A program made the translations under genes and the position numbers. Below are positions 1-9,400 of a stretch of 64,000 bases of DNA, one piece after another (within the stretch, counting starts at the first letter, position 1; every line of letters starts with the position of its first letter). Source of the DNA: Rhodococcus opacus B4 (GTDB taxonomy: Bacteria; Actinomycetota; Actinomycetes; Mycobacteriales; Mycobacteriaceae); assembly GCF_000010805.1 (NCBI RefSeq), contig NC_012522.1:2046001-2110000 (forward strand), given 5' to 3'. Under the pieces are notes generated by a model. It searched no databases. It saw only the letters and a program-made list of their open reading frames with translations, and was not told where the DNA came from.

Positions 1-1169
1 CCCGACCCCCACACACCCACCCCACCCAACCGCACACCCGGATCCGCTGCTGCGGCGGTGAGGATTCGGGCGAATCCCTCGGCGTCCGCCGGCCCGTGGA
101 CGTCGACGACCCACGTGCCGCCCCGGTCCTCCACGTCCACGTCCACGCCGTCGCCCTCGCAGGGCCACCTCTGCGCGACGGCGACGGAACTCTCACCGAT
201 GCGCTCGACGCCGAGGGTTTCGCGTATTCCGCCTGTCACCGACCACGCGTCCGCCGCACCGTCTTCGGTGGCGAGAAACCGGTGCCTGCGGGATCTGCGC
301 AGTTGCAGGCCGACGTTCCGGGTCAGTGCGTCGAACGTGAGATTCGGTGTGAGGGTGAGTCGTACGGGTGCGGTGGACCCGCGCTCCCGGTATCCGACCA
401 CCACGTCGTCGACACCGGCGCGACTGTGGGCGTATACCGCCAGCGCGGCGAGCAGGACCGCTGCCGGGCCGCCGCCGCTGCGGCGCGCGAGCCGTACGAG
501 GGCGCCGTCGGCGGGAACGGTGACGCGGCGCCGGTTGCCGTCTTCGGGGTCCGGTCCGGGTGGAAACTGTTGTCGCGGTGCTCCGGCCAGCAACTGCTCC
601 CAGTGGCGCCGGTCGTCGGCCCAGGCGTCGCTCTCGCGGTAGCGGGCGTCGGAGGTGAGCGGCACGGTGGGCGGCGCGAACGGCCTTGTGTCCGGCGGCG
701 CGGTCGGGGCCGCCTCCCCCGACTCGTAGGCCTCGGCGGTGCGGCGGACGATCGCCGCCATTCCCGGCTCGTCGTTGACCAGGCGGTGGTAGCGCTGGAA
801 CCAGCCGTATCGGCCGTGCGGCAGCCGGAACAGGACGTGCACGTACAGGGGTCCGGTCGCGGGGTCCATCGCGCGGGTCAGTTCCCGGTCGATCCACGTC
901 GCGGCGAGCAGCCCGGGGCCGGTGCCGTCGAGGACGTCGGGACCGGTCACCGCGGCTCCGGCGATCTGACCGGGCTCGGGTCCGTCGAGCACGAAAGTGC
1001 TGTGCAGGCCGCGGCATTCGGTCAGCGTCCGGTGCAGTGCGCGGCGGAACCGGTCTTCGTCGAGCGGACTCTCGAGTTCGAGGTACTGGGCGAACGTGTC
1101 GTCGGGGAGGTGGGCGCGGAGTACCGCGAGCTGGTCGTAGGTGAGGGGCAGCACCTCACCGGTACTCAT
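1..1169 (-). CDS. NRPS condensation-domain protein (3' end outside window)
   Basis: The reading frame stays open to the left edge, so at least 389 residues are visible and the C-terminus is missing. The N-terminus (PLTYDQLAVL) and a later RYHHLVNDEPG segment fit an NRPS condensation domain, which joins an upstream carrier-bound acyl or peptidyl group to a downstream amine. The second His of HHxxxDG is kept, but the final Gly is Glu (HHLVNDE). The ATG at 1169 overlaps the end of the HAD gene by 14 bases, so this is the last visible gene of the biosynthetic operon. Whether it is a lone C protein or the start of a larger NRPS, and where the thioesterase is, cannot be seen here. Confidence 0.8.
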   Translation of the reverse strand, partial: MSTGEVLPLTYDQLAVLRAHLPDDTFAQYLELESPLDEDRFRRALHRTLTECRGLHSTFVLDGPEPGQIAGAAVTGPDVLDGTGPGLLAATWIDRELTRAMDPATGPLYVHVLFRLPHGRYGWFQRYHRLVNDEPGMAAIVRRTAEAYESGEAAPTAPPDTRPFAPPTVPLTSDARYRESDAWADDRRHWEQLLAGAPRQQFPPGPDPEDGNRRRVTVPADGALVRLARRSGGGPAAVLLAALAVYAHSRAGVDDVVVGYRERGSTAPVRLTLTPNLTFDALTRNVGLQLRRSRRHRFLATEDGAADAWSVTGGIRETLGVERIGESSVAVAQRWPCEGDGVDVDVEDRGGTWVVDVHGPADAEGFARILTAAAADPGVRLGGVGVWGS

Positions 1170-2016
1170 GGAATCCCCGTCCGGTCTTGCGTCCCAGGTG
1201 GCCGGCCTCGACCAGGGCGACGAGCGTGGCGGGCGGGCGGTAGTGGTCGTCGCCGGTCGACTCGCGCAGCGCGGTCATCGTGTCGCGGACGTTGTCCAGG
1301 CCGATCAGGTCGGCGGTCCGCAGCGGTCCCATCGGGTGGCCGAGACAGCCTTCGAACAACGCGTCGGCGGTCTCCGCGTCGGCGATGCCGTCGCCGACGG
1401 CGGCGGCCGCCTCGGCGATGCAGAGCATGAGGACCCGGTTCAGCAGGAATCCTGGTCCGTCTCCGACGACGATCCCGGTCTTTCCCAGCGAGGTGAGGAG
1501 TGCCAGCGCGCGGTCCAGCGTCTGCGGCGACGTCCGCGGGCCCCGCACCACCTCGACGGTGTCCTTGAGCGGGGCGGGGTTCATGAAATGCAGCCCAACC
1601 ACCTGTTCCGGCCTGGTGGTGCTCGCGGCGAGCCGGTCGACGGGGATGCCCGACGTGCACGACGCGAGGAGGGTGCCGGGTGCGCACACCCGATCGAGTT
1701 CGGCGAAGATCTTCTCCTTGAGGTCGATTCGCTCGGGGACGCATTCGATGACGATGGCGGCGTCGCGCAGATCGGTCAGCTGCCCGGTCCAGCGCACCCG
1801 CGCGGTGACCTCGGCGGGTTTCGGACCGTCGGCCCGGCCGAGGAGTATCGCCAGCCGCAGCGAGTCGCGCATCCGGGACCGGGCCCGTTCGACAGCCTGT
1901 GGGTCGGGGTCGACGACGATCACGTCATGGCCGGCCTGCGCGAGACATTCGGCCACCCCGGCGCCCATGGTGCCGGCCCCCACCACACCGACGCTCATCG
2001 CCTTGCCTTCACTCAT
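1156..2016 (-). CDS. 3-hydroxyacyl-CoA dehydrogenase family protein (FkbK-like)
   Basis: This 286-residue protein has an N-terminal Rossmann motif (GVVGAGTMGAGVAE) and the family's LHFMNPAP segment with the catalytic His; length is normal for 3-hydroxybutyryl-CoA dehydrogenase. The ATG at 2016 overlaps the TGA of the upstream KS gene (ATGA); the open frame extends further upstream but that extension lacks family similarity. In methoxymalonyl and hydroxymalonyl pathways a homologue oxidises glyceryl-ACP to the semialdehyde. The FkbH, ACP and acyl-CoA dehydrogenase genes in the same operon make that role the best inference here. A general fatty-acid function is the alternative. Confidence 0.85.
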   Translation of the reverse strand: MSEGKAMSVGVVGAGTMGAGVAECLAQAGHDVIVVDPDPQAVERARSRMRDSLRLAILLGRADGPKPAEVTARVRWTGQLTDLRDAAIVIECVPERIDLKEKIFAELDRVCAPGTLLASCTSGIPVDRLAASTTRPEQVVGLHFMNPAPLKDTVEVVRGPRTSPQTLDRALALLTSLGKTGIVVGDGPGFLLNRVLMLCIAEAAAAVGDGIADAETADALFEGCLGHPMGPLRTADLIGLDNVRDTMTALRESTGDDHYRPPATLVALVEAGHLGRKTGRGFHEYR

Positions 2017-5000
2017 CGCGCCGCCTCCGTCGAGAAGCCTGTGTCGTCCTGTTGCACGTACTCCATCGCCACCTCCTGGGTGGGCAGGTCGGGATGAGCC
2101 TCGAGTCCGGCGAGCAGCCGCCGGAGGTCGGTGAGCATCGCGGTAGCGGTGCTCCGGTCGAAGAGGTCGGTGGCGTAGTCGAGTTCGAGGGTGAGTGCCG
2201 TGGGACCGCGGGTCCACGACAGTCCGAGTTCGACGGGCGACGGGCCGGCCCGATTGTCACCGCCGTCACGCTCCCCGTCGCAGCGCACCGGGAAGTGCTG
2301 CACCGCCGAGTCGGCCGCGCGAGGGTCCGCGGACAGCTCCCCGCGTACGGTCTCCACCAGCTCCGGGTAGGTGGGTTCTCCGGACAGGTCCACGGCGACG
2401 AGTCGCGGCGGTCTCCCCGGCCCCGCGACGGTGCCCGCCGCCACCTCGTCCTGCGCCGTGTACCAGGCGAGGAGCGTGAGCCAGGCGGCGAGCAGTTCCG
2501 GGTGACCCGGCTGCCCGTCGAGCGGCGCCGTCACCCGTGCGGTCGAGTAGCTCGGCGGTTCCGCGCCGGTCGAGGGCTGCCGGGGCCGGTCGGCCGGGAC
2601 CAGGGGCGGTGCCAACAGCCGCGACTCCGGCGTTGGGGCCGCGTCGGTCAGGAACAAGGAAATGGGTTGTGTGCGAGTCGCTTCCACGACACCGTCGAGG
2701 ATGCGGACGTACTCGGCGCACAGTGCGGCGGCGGTCTGCTCGGTGAACAGTTCGGTGCTGAACTCGAGCCCGGCCGCCATGCCGTCCTCGCCGCCCCGCT
2801 CCGTGGTGACGAGGGTGAGATCGAACTTGGCCGTGCCGGACGGCACCCCGCCGAACGCGATGGCGGCGGGGTCGTCCTGGTCGAACAGCGTCTCGGTGAG
2901 TCCGTGCTGCGACTGCAGCGCCGGCAGTTCCTGGTGGACGTGGCAGACGTCGAACAACGGTGTCCGGCTCAGGTCCCGGTCGCCGGTGAGTGCGGTGACG
3001 ACGCGGTCGAACGGAATCTCCTGGTGTTCGAGCGCACCGAGCACGACGTCGCGCACCCGTGCGCACAGTTCCGAGATGCTCGGCTCGCCGGACAGGTCGG
3101 CGCGCAGGGCCACCGTGCTGTTGAAGTACCCGATCATGCCGGACAGTTCCGGCCGGTTGCGTCCGGTGGTCGGTGTGCCGACCACGAGGTCGCGCTGGTG
3201 GCTGCGGCTCGCCATGAGGAGGTAGAACGCGGAGAGCAGCACCACGAACAGCGACACGGACTCCCGCCGCGCCACGTCCCGCAGGCTTCGTGTCAGCGTG
3301 TCGGAGACGGTGAACGTGTGGAACGCCCCGGTGAAGTTCTTCCGCTCCGGGCGCGGGAAATCGGTGGGAAGCCGCAGCAGCGGGACGTCGTCGAGCACTC
3401 GTTTCCAGTATTCGAGTTCGGAGTCGAGCGCGGCGCTCGCGATCAGTTCCCGCTGCCACAGGGCGTAGTCCCAGTACTGGACGGGTAGCGGCGCGAGGTC
3501 GGCGGGGCGACCGGCGCGGCGAGCCGCGTACAGGGCGGGCAGTTCCTGCTCGAAGATCCTCGGCGAACCCCCGTCGTTGACGGAGTGGTGGGTGGTGACC
3601 TGCAGGACGTGCTCGTCCGGGCCGAGCCTGATGAGCAGTGCCCGCACGAGCGGGTCGGTGGCCAGGTCGAACGGCGCCGACGCGGCCTCGGATACGAGCG
3701 CCCGGGCGGCGGCCACCGGATCGTGTTCCCCCGACACGTCGGCGGTGCGGAAGAAGTCGCCGAGAGAGTCGCGGATCCGCAGTTCCGGCTCCCCGTCGAC
3801 CTCGACGTAGTTGGACAGCAGCACCCGGTGCCGCGCGGCGAGGTCGTCCCACATTCCGCGGACGGCGGATTCGTCGATCGGACCGTGCAGGTCGCTGACC
3901 ATCGGGAGGTTGTAGATGGTGGTGGGGGCGTCGAGTTGATGATGGAACCACATGCGTACCTGGCCGAACGACATCACGTGCCGTCCCCGGGGTGTGATCG
4001 GTGGCAGCCCACCGGCCGCGGACGTGCCGTCCGCGAGGAGCGCGGCGAAGTCCGCCACCTTCGGCCGTTCGTAGAGATCGATGAGTTTGGGCCGGACTCC
4101 GTACCGGTCCGACACCCGGTCGACGAGTTGCATGCCGATGAGCGAGTTTCCGCCGAGGTCGAAGTAGTCGTCTTCGGCGTCGACGTCCCTCTCGGTGTGG
4201 AGCAGTTCGCGCAGGGTCGCCTGCAGCCAGTCGAGGCTGTCCTCCGGTGCCGCGGGAACCGGCCGCGGGCCCGGTTCCGCCGCAGCACCGTCGGGGGTGC
4301 CGCTCCAGTCGGGACGGCCGGGAAGGTCGAACCAGCACCGTGACCCGCGCAGCGGGTGACCGGGAAGGCGTACCCGCCAGGCGGAGTCGTCGCCCGCGTC
4401 GACGGCCGCCCAGTCGAGGTCGACGCCACGCTCGTACAGCCCGGCGAGGAGGTCCGTGACCGCGTCGGCCGTGTCCGGCGCACGGAGTATGTCGGCGTCC
4501 CGGCTGCCGCGGAGCGCGTCGGCGAGCAGTGCGCCGAGGCGTCCCGCCGGGCTCGGCTCGACGAAGACGACGGGTCCGTCCGCGAGCATCCCCTTCGCGA
4601 CGGCGACGAGTCGGTCCGTGTCGAATGTGGGGTTCTCGGCCGCGGCCGCGATGTCGGCGGCGTCCACCGCCGACAGCGGATCCCGCAGGTACCGGGCGGC
4701 GTAGCGGGACACTCCGCCGCTGAGGACGGCGTCGACGGTGACGCCGGCCGCGCGGAGTTCCCGGTGGACCGCGATCTGCCCGGCGAGGAGGTCCGCCTCG
4801 CCGCCGGTGGCGGGAAGCTCCGGCGGCAGGTCGCGGCCGCGCAGCGCGGCAGGCATCCGGTCGGGCGAGAGCAGCAACGCCACGGCGGGACGCGGCCGGG
4901 TGGCCGGCGCGGAGTCGTCGTCGCGGGCGCCGAGTTCGGCGGCGCGCACGGCGAGCGACCGCGAGAGTTCGGCAATGCTGCGTGCCTGCACCGCCACCCG

Positions 5001-6446
5001 GTGGTCGTGGTGCGGGCGGCCGCGGTTGAGGGTGAAGACGACGTCGTCGAGGTCGTGCGCGCGTACTGCCGTCGCCAGTTCGGCGCACAGCGTGGCCAGC
5101 GCGCCCGTGCTCTTCGCCGACACCGCGACCAGTCGAGTCGTGCCGTCGTGGGGCCGGGCGCCGGCGGCGCGCTCCGGCGGCTGTTCCACCACGCAGTGCG
5201 CGTTGATGCCGCCGAGGCTGAACGAACTCACCCCCGCCCGCCGCGGCCCGGTCGGATCGCTCCACGTCCGGGCAGCGGTGACCACCTCGATGCCGCTGCC
5301 GGCCAGATCGACTCCGCCGGTGGGGTGTTCGAAGTGCAGCGACGGGTACAGCTCGCCGTGCTCGACGGCGAGGACCGCCTTCACGAGGCCGGAGACCCCG
5401 GCCGCGTGGTCGAGGTGCCCGATGTTCGTCTTCACCGAACCGATCGGCAGGACGCCCGGCCCGTCCCGGAACGCGGCCGCGATGCCCTCGAGTTCGACGG
5501 CGTCGCCCAGCGGAGTTCCCGAACCGTGCGCCTCCAGGTACCCGGCATCATCCGGGGTGAGACCCGCATTCTGCCAGGCCCGGGCAATGACGGCCGCCTG
5601 CGCCCGGGCGCTCGGGGAGCTGATCGTCGCGGACGAATGGCCGCTGGAGACCGTTGCGGTGCCCCGGATCACGGCGTGGACCGGGAGCCGGTCGGCGCGG
5701 GCGCGCGCCATCGTGGTGAGGAGTAGCGCCGCTCCCCCCTCCCCGACCGCGGTGCCGTCCGCGCCGGCATCGAACGCGCGGCACCGCCCGCCCGGTGACA
5801 TCAGTTCCGCGGAGCCCTCCGCCATGTCGGCCCGGATACCGTTCACCCGCAGGCTCACTCCGCCGGCGATGGCGAAGTCTGCGTCACCCGACCGCAACTC
5901 CCGGCAGCCGTGGTGCACCGCGATGAGCGACCCGTTGCATCCCGAATCGACGGCGTAGCACGGTCCGGTGAGGCCGAGGTGGTACGCGATCCGGGCGGGG
6001 ACGGCGAACGGGACGTTGCCCAGGGTGCTCAGCACACCCGGTTCCGCCCACATCGCCGGATACGTCGACGCGGCGGCGCTGAACACCACCGCCGTCGCGC
6101 TGTCCCGGAAATCGCTCACCGAATAGCCGGCGTCCTCGACCGCCTGATACGCGAGTACCAGTGCGAGCCGTTGTTGCGGATCGATCAGAGACGCTTCCCG
6201 TTTCGACAGCGTGAAGTAGGAGTAGTCGAACGTGGAGATGTCCTCGACGAAACCCATCGGGTGGTAGTGGGACGGCGGCCCCAGCCCGGTCGCCTCGGCC
6301 CGGGACCGCGACAGCGGACGCACCGAATCCCGGCCCGCCGCGAGGTTGGCGCGGAATTCCGCCAGGTTCGCGGCCTCGGGGTAGCGCGCGGCGATACCGA
6401 CCACGGCGATGTCGTCCTCGCCCGGTGTGGGATGTCGCGCGGTCAC
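2013..6446 (-). CDS. Hybrid PKS-NRPS protein: KS, degenerate AT, carrier, C, partial C
   Basis: This protein has 1,477 residues. A ketosynthase domain (about 10-430) keeps its nucleophile Cys near 169 (SGCNGSL instead of the usual ACSSSL) and both His (EAHGSGT, NIGHLDH). Next comes an AT-like region (about 440-720) recognisable from its post-AT linker (LYERGVDLDWAAV), but the GHSxG serine motif is replaced by SGGVSRYAA, so it should be inactive. A PCP-like carrier (DLGGNSLIG, about 766), a full C domain (HHSVNDGG, about 956) and a C-terminal half of a second C domain follow. GTG start at 6446 has a strong GGGAGGAGG ribosome site. It would add one ketide unit and then condense with an amine; the extender must be loaded in trans. 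Confidence 0.88.
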   Translation of the reverse strand: MTARHPTPGEDDIAVVGIAARYPEAANLAEFRANLAAGRDSVRPLSRSRAEATGLGPPSHYHPMGFVEDISTFDYSYFTLSKREASLIDPQQRLALVLAYQAVEDAGYSVSDFRDSATAVVFSAAASTYPAMWAEPGVLSTLGNVPFAVPARIAYHLGLTGPCYAVDSGCNGSLIAVHHGCRELRSGDADFAIAGGVSLRVNGIRADMAEGSAELMSPGGRCRAFDAGADGTAVGEGGAALLLTTMARARADRLPVHAVIRGTATVSSGHSSATISSPSARAQAAVIARAWQNAGLTPDDAGYLEAHGSGTPLGDAVELEGIAAAFRDGPGVLPIGSVKTNIGHLDHAAGVSGLVKAVLAVEHGELYPSLHFEHPTGGVDLAGSGIEVVTAARTWSDPTGPRRAGVSSFSLGGINAHCVVEQPPERAAGARPHDGTTRLVAVSAKSTGALATLCAELATAVRAHDLDDVVFTLNRGRPHHDHRVAVQARSIAELSRSLAVRAAELGARDDDSAPATRPRPAVALLLSPDRMPAALRGRDLPPELPATGGEADLLAGQIAVHRELRAAGVTVDAVLSGGVSRYAARYLRDPLSAVDAADIAAAAENPTFDTDRLVAVAKGMLADGPVVFVEPSPAGRLGALLADALRGSRDADILRAPDTADAVTDLLAGLYERGVDLDWAAVDAGDDSAWRVRLPGHPLRGSRCWFDLPGRPDWSGTPDGAAAEPGPRPVPAAPEDSLDWLQATLRELLHTERDVDAEDDYFDLGGNSLIGMQLVDRVSDRYGVRPKLIDLYERPKVADFAALLADGTSAAGGLPPITPRGRHVMSFGQVRMWFHHQLDAPTTIYNLPMVSDLHGPIDESAVRGMWDDLAARHRVLLSNYVEVDGEPELRIRDSLGDFFRTADVSGEHDPVAAARALVSEAASAPFDLATDPLVRALLIRLGPDEHVLQVTTHHSVNDGGSPRIFEQELPALYAARRAGRPADLAPLPVQYWDYALWQRELIASAALDSELEYWKRVLDDVPLLRLPTDFPRPERKNFTGAFHTFTVSDTLTRSLRDVARRESVSLFVVLLSAFYLLMASRSHQRDLVVGTPTTGRNRPELSGMIGYFNSTVALRADLSGEPSISELCARVRDVVLGALEHQEIPFDRVVTALTGDRDLSRTPLFDVCHVHQELPALQSQHGLTETLFDQDDPAAIAFGGVPSGTAKFDLTLVTTERGGEDGMAAGLEFSTELFTEQTAAALCAEYVRILDGVVEATRTQPISLFLTDAAPTPESRLLAPPLVPADRPRQPSTGAEPPSYSTARVTAPLDGQPGHPELLAAWLTLLAWYTAQDEVAAGTVAGPGRPPRLVAVDLSGEPTYPELVETVRGELSADPRAADSAVQHFPVRCDGERDGGDNRAGPSPVELGLSWTRGPTALTLELDYATDLFDRSTATAMLTDLRRLLAGLEAHPDLPTQEVAMEYVQQDDTGFSTEAAR

Positions 6447-6467
6447 GGTTGCCTCCTCCCGGCTGGG

Positions 6468-9400
6468 TCAGAACTCGTAGGTGGCGGGCGCGGACGCCTC
6501 GCTGTCGGTGGGATTAGAGAGCGCCTCGGCCTGCGCCGCCACGGTGACGAGGTCGAACAACTGGCCCACCCGCAGGGCTCCGGGCCACTGTTCGTCGAGA
6601 CGCCGCTGCAGTTCCACGACGCGGTGGGAGTTGCCGCCGACGTCGAAGAATCCGTCCTCGGGACCGAAGTCGTCGTGCCCCAGCACGGCCGCCCACTGTT
6701 CGGCCACCGACCGTTGCAGCACCGTCCAGCGGGGTCGCGCCGCCGGCTCCGCCTCGGAAACGAGTGCGCGCAGCGCGTTCTCGTCCACCTCGCCGCCCGC
6801 CGTTCGCGGGACCGCTCCGAGTGCGACGAACCGGGCGGGCACCGAGCGGGCGTCGAGCCGTGCGGCGCTGAACTCCCGCAGGTCTTCCGCCATCGGCAGC
6901 ACGGCCGCCGCGGCCGCGGGCACCCAGAATGCCGTGACACCGGTCGCGGTCGTGAGGACCACGGCCTCGCGGACCGCCGGGTGACTCTCCACGACGTCCG
7001 CGACCGACCGTGCCCGCGATCCGGCGGCGTCGACGGTCAGCAGTCGTCCCGACCGGGTCCACCGGGCGAGCGCGCCCGTCCGGACCATCCGCGCGCCCGG
7101 GGGCCCGAACGGGTGCGCCACGAACGTGGCGGCCGCCGCGCGTGCCGAGGTGTGGTGCTCCCGCGTGTCGGCGGCGTACACCGCTCCGGTCACACCCTCG
7201 GGGGCGAGCTGCAGCCGGGGGTCGAGCACGAACGTCCCCGCCGCCGCGCTCCATTCACGGATCCGGGTGCGCTCGTCCGGGGCCAGCAGGTCGACGGCGC
7301 CGACGGGGACGCTCGGATCCGCGACGAACGCGGCGAGGATCGTGGTGAACCGCTCGGCGAGGGCCCGCACGGTCGCCTCGTCGAAAATGTCGGTCGCGTA
7401 TGTGAATCCGGCCGCCATCCCTTCCGGGGTTCCGCAGTCGTCGTACCGTTCCCGCATCGTCAGGTGCAGGTCGAACAGGGAGACCTCGACGTCGGGTTCG
7501 AGAATTTCGGCTTCGAGGTGCGGGAGCGCGAGATCGGGGTGCTCGGTGTTGCGGAACTCGAGCAACACCTGGAACAGCGGTGAATGGGACTGGGAGCGAG
7601 GCGGGTTCAGTGCTTCCACCACCCGCTCGAACGGGACGTCCGCGTGTGCGTAGGCTGCGAGGTCGGTCTCGCGGACCTGCTCGAGCAAATTCTCGAACGT
7701 CCCCGACACGTGGGTCCGCAGCACGAGTGTGTTCACGAACATGCCCACCACGTCGTCGAGGACGGCCTCGCCGCGGCCGGCGACCGGCGACCCGATCACC
7801 ACGTCGCCGGAGCCGCCCGAGCGGGACAGCAGCACGGCGAGGGCGGTGTGCACGATCATGAACACGGTGCACCGCCGGGTCCGCGCCAGCGCCACCGCCT
7901 CGCGGTGCAGGTCGGCGCCGATCGTGAACGTGACCCGGTCGCCGGCGGCCGACCGGCGGGGCGGGCGGTCACGGTCCGTGGGCAACTCGGTCACGGCCGG
8001 CGCGCCGGCGAGGGCGGACCGCCAGTAGCCGAGTTGCCGGGACAGCAGGGAGTGCGGGTCGTCCTGCGAGCCGAGGAGTTCCCGCTGCCACACGGTGTAG
8101 TCGGGGTACTGCACCGGCAGCGGCTCCCATCCGGGCGCGCAGCCCTCGGACCGCGCGGTGTAGGCCGTCAGCACGTCGCGGGCGAGCGGAACCATCGAGA
8201 ACCCGTCGGCCGCGATGTGGTGCACCACGACGACGAGGACGTGCCGGCGGTCGCCGAGCGCGAACAGCCGAGCCCGCATCGGCACCTCGGCGGCGACGTC
8301 GAATCCCGCGGACACGAGATCCGAGATCTGTCCCGGTACCGAATCTTCGGATGCCGACACGGTGAGCTGTGCGACGTGCCCCGCACCGACGATCACCTGG
8401 GTGGGTCCCGTGTCGCCGTACGGGTACCGGGTGCGGAGCGATTCGTGCCGTTCCACGACGTCGGCGAGGGCGGCGGTCAGCGCGTCGACGTCGAGGTCCC
8501 CCGACAGGCGGACGATCATCGCGACGTTGTACGCGGGCGAGGACGGGTCGAACTGGTTGAGGAGCCACATCCGGTGCTGTGCCCACGACAGCGGTACCGG
8601 GTCGGGGCGCCGGGGCACCGCCACCGCGGGGCGGGCCTCCCCGCCCGCGGTCTCGCGGGCGATCCGCGCCGCGAGCGCCCGCACGGTCGGGGCCTCGAAC
8701 ACGTCCCGCACACCGACGTCCGCACCGAGCGCGGAGTTGATGCGCGCGACCACCTGCGTCGCGGTCAGCGAGTTGCCACCGGACGCGAAGAAGTCGTCGT
8801 CGGCTCCGACGACGCCGGTCCCGAGGACGTCGGCGAACACGTCGGCCACCGCGGACTCGAACGGGGTGGCGGGCGCACGGAAGACGCGGGGGGCGAATTC
8901 GGGTTCGGGCAGTGCGTGCCGGTCGACCTTGCCGTTGGCTCCCAGCGGAAGCCGGTCGAGGACGGTCACCGAGGCGGGCACCATGAACGGCGCGAGCACC
9001 GATGCGGCGAACTGCAGCACCTCGGTCGTGTCGAGATCCGCGCCGTCCCCGGCCGTGACGTACCCGGCGAGGACCGCCTCGGCGGCGGGTGTGCGGCGCA
9101 CCACGACCACCGCCTGCGCGACACCGGGGCAGCGGGTGAGCGCCGCCTCCACCTCCCCGGGCTCGACTCGCTGGCCACGCAGCTTGACCTGGAAGTCGTT
9201 GCGGCCCAGATATTCCAGACGTCCGTCCTTCGTCCATCGCATCAGATCCCCGGTGCGGTACATCCGCGAGCCCGGGTGGTCGAACGGGTTCGCCACGAAT
9301 GCGCCGGCAGTCGCGCCGGCCCGCCGGTGGTAGCCGCGCGCCAGCCCGTCCCCCAGCACGTACAACTCACCCACCACCCCGACCGGCACCGGACGCAACC

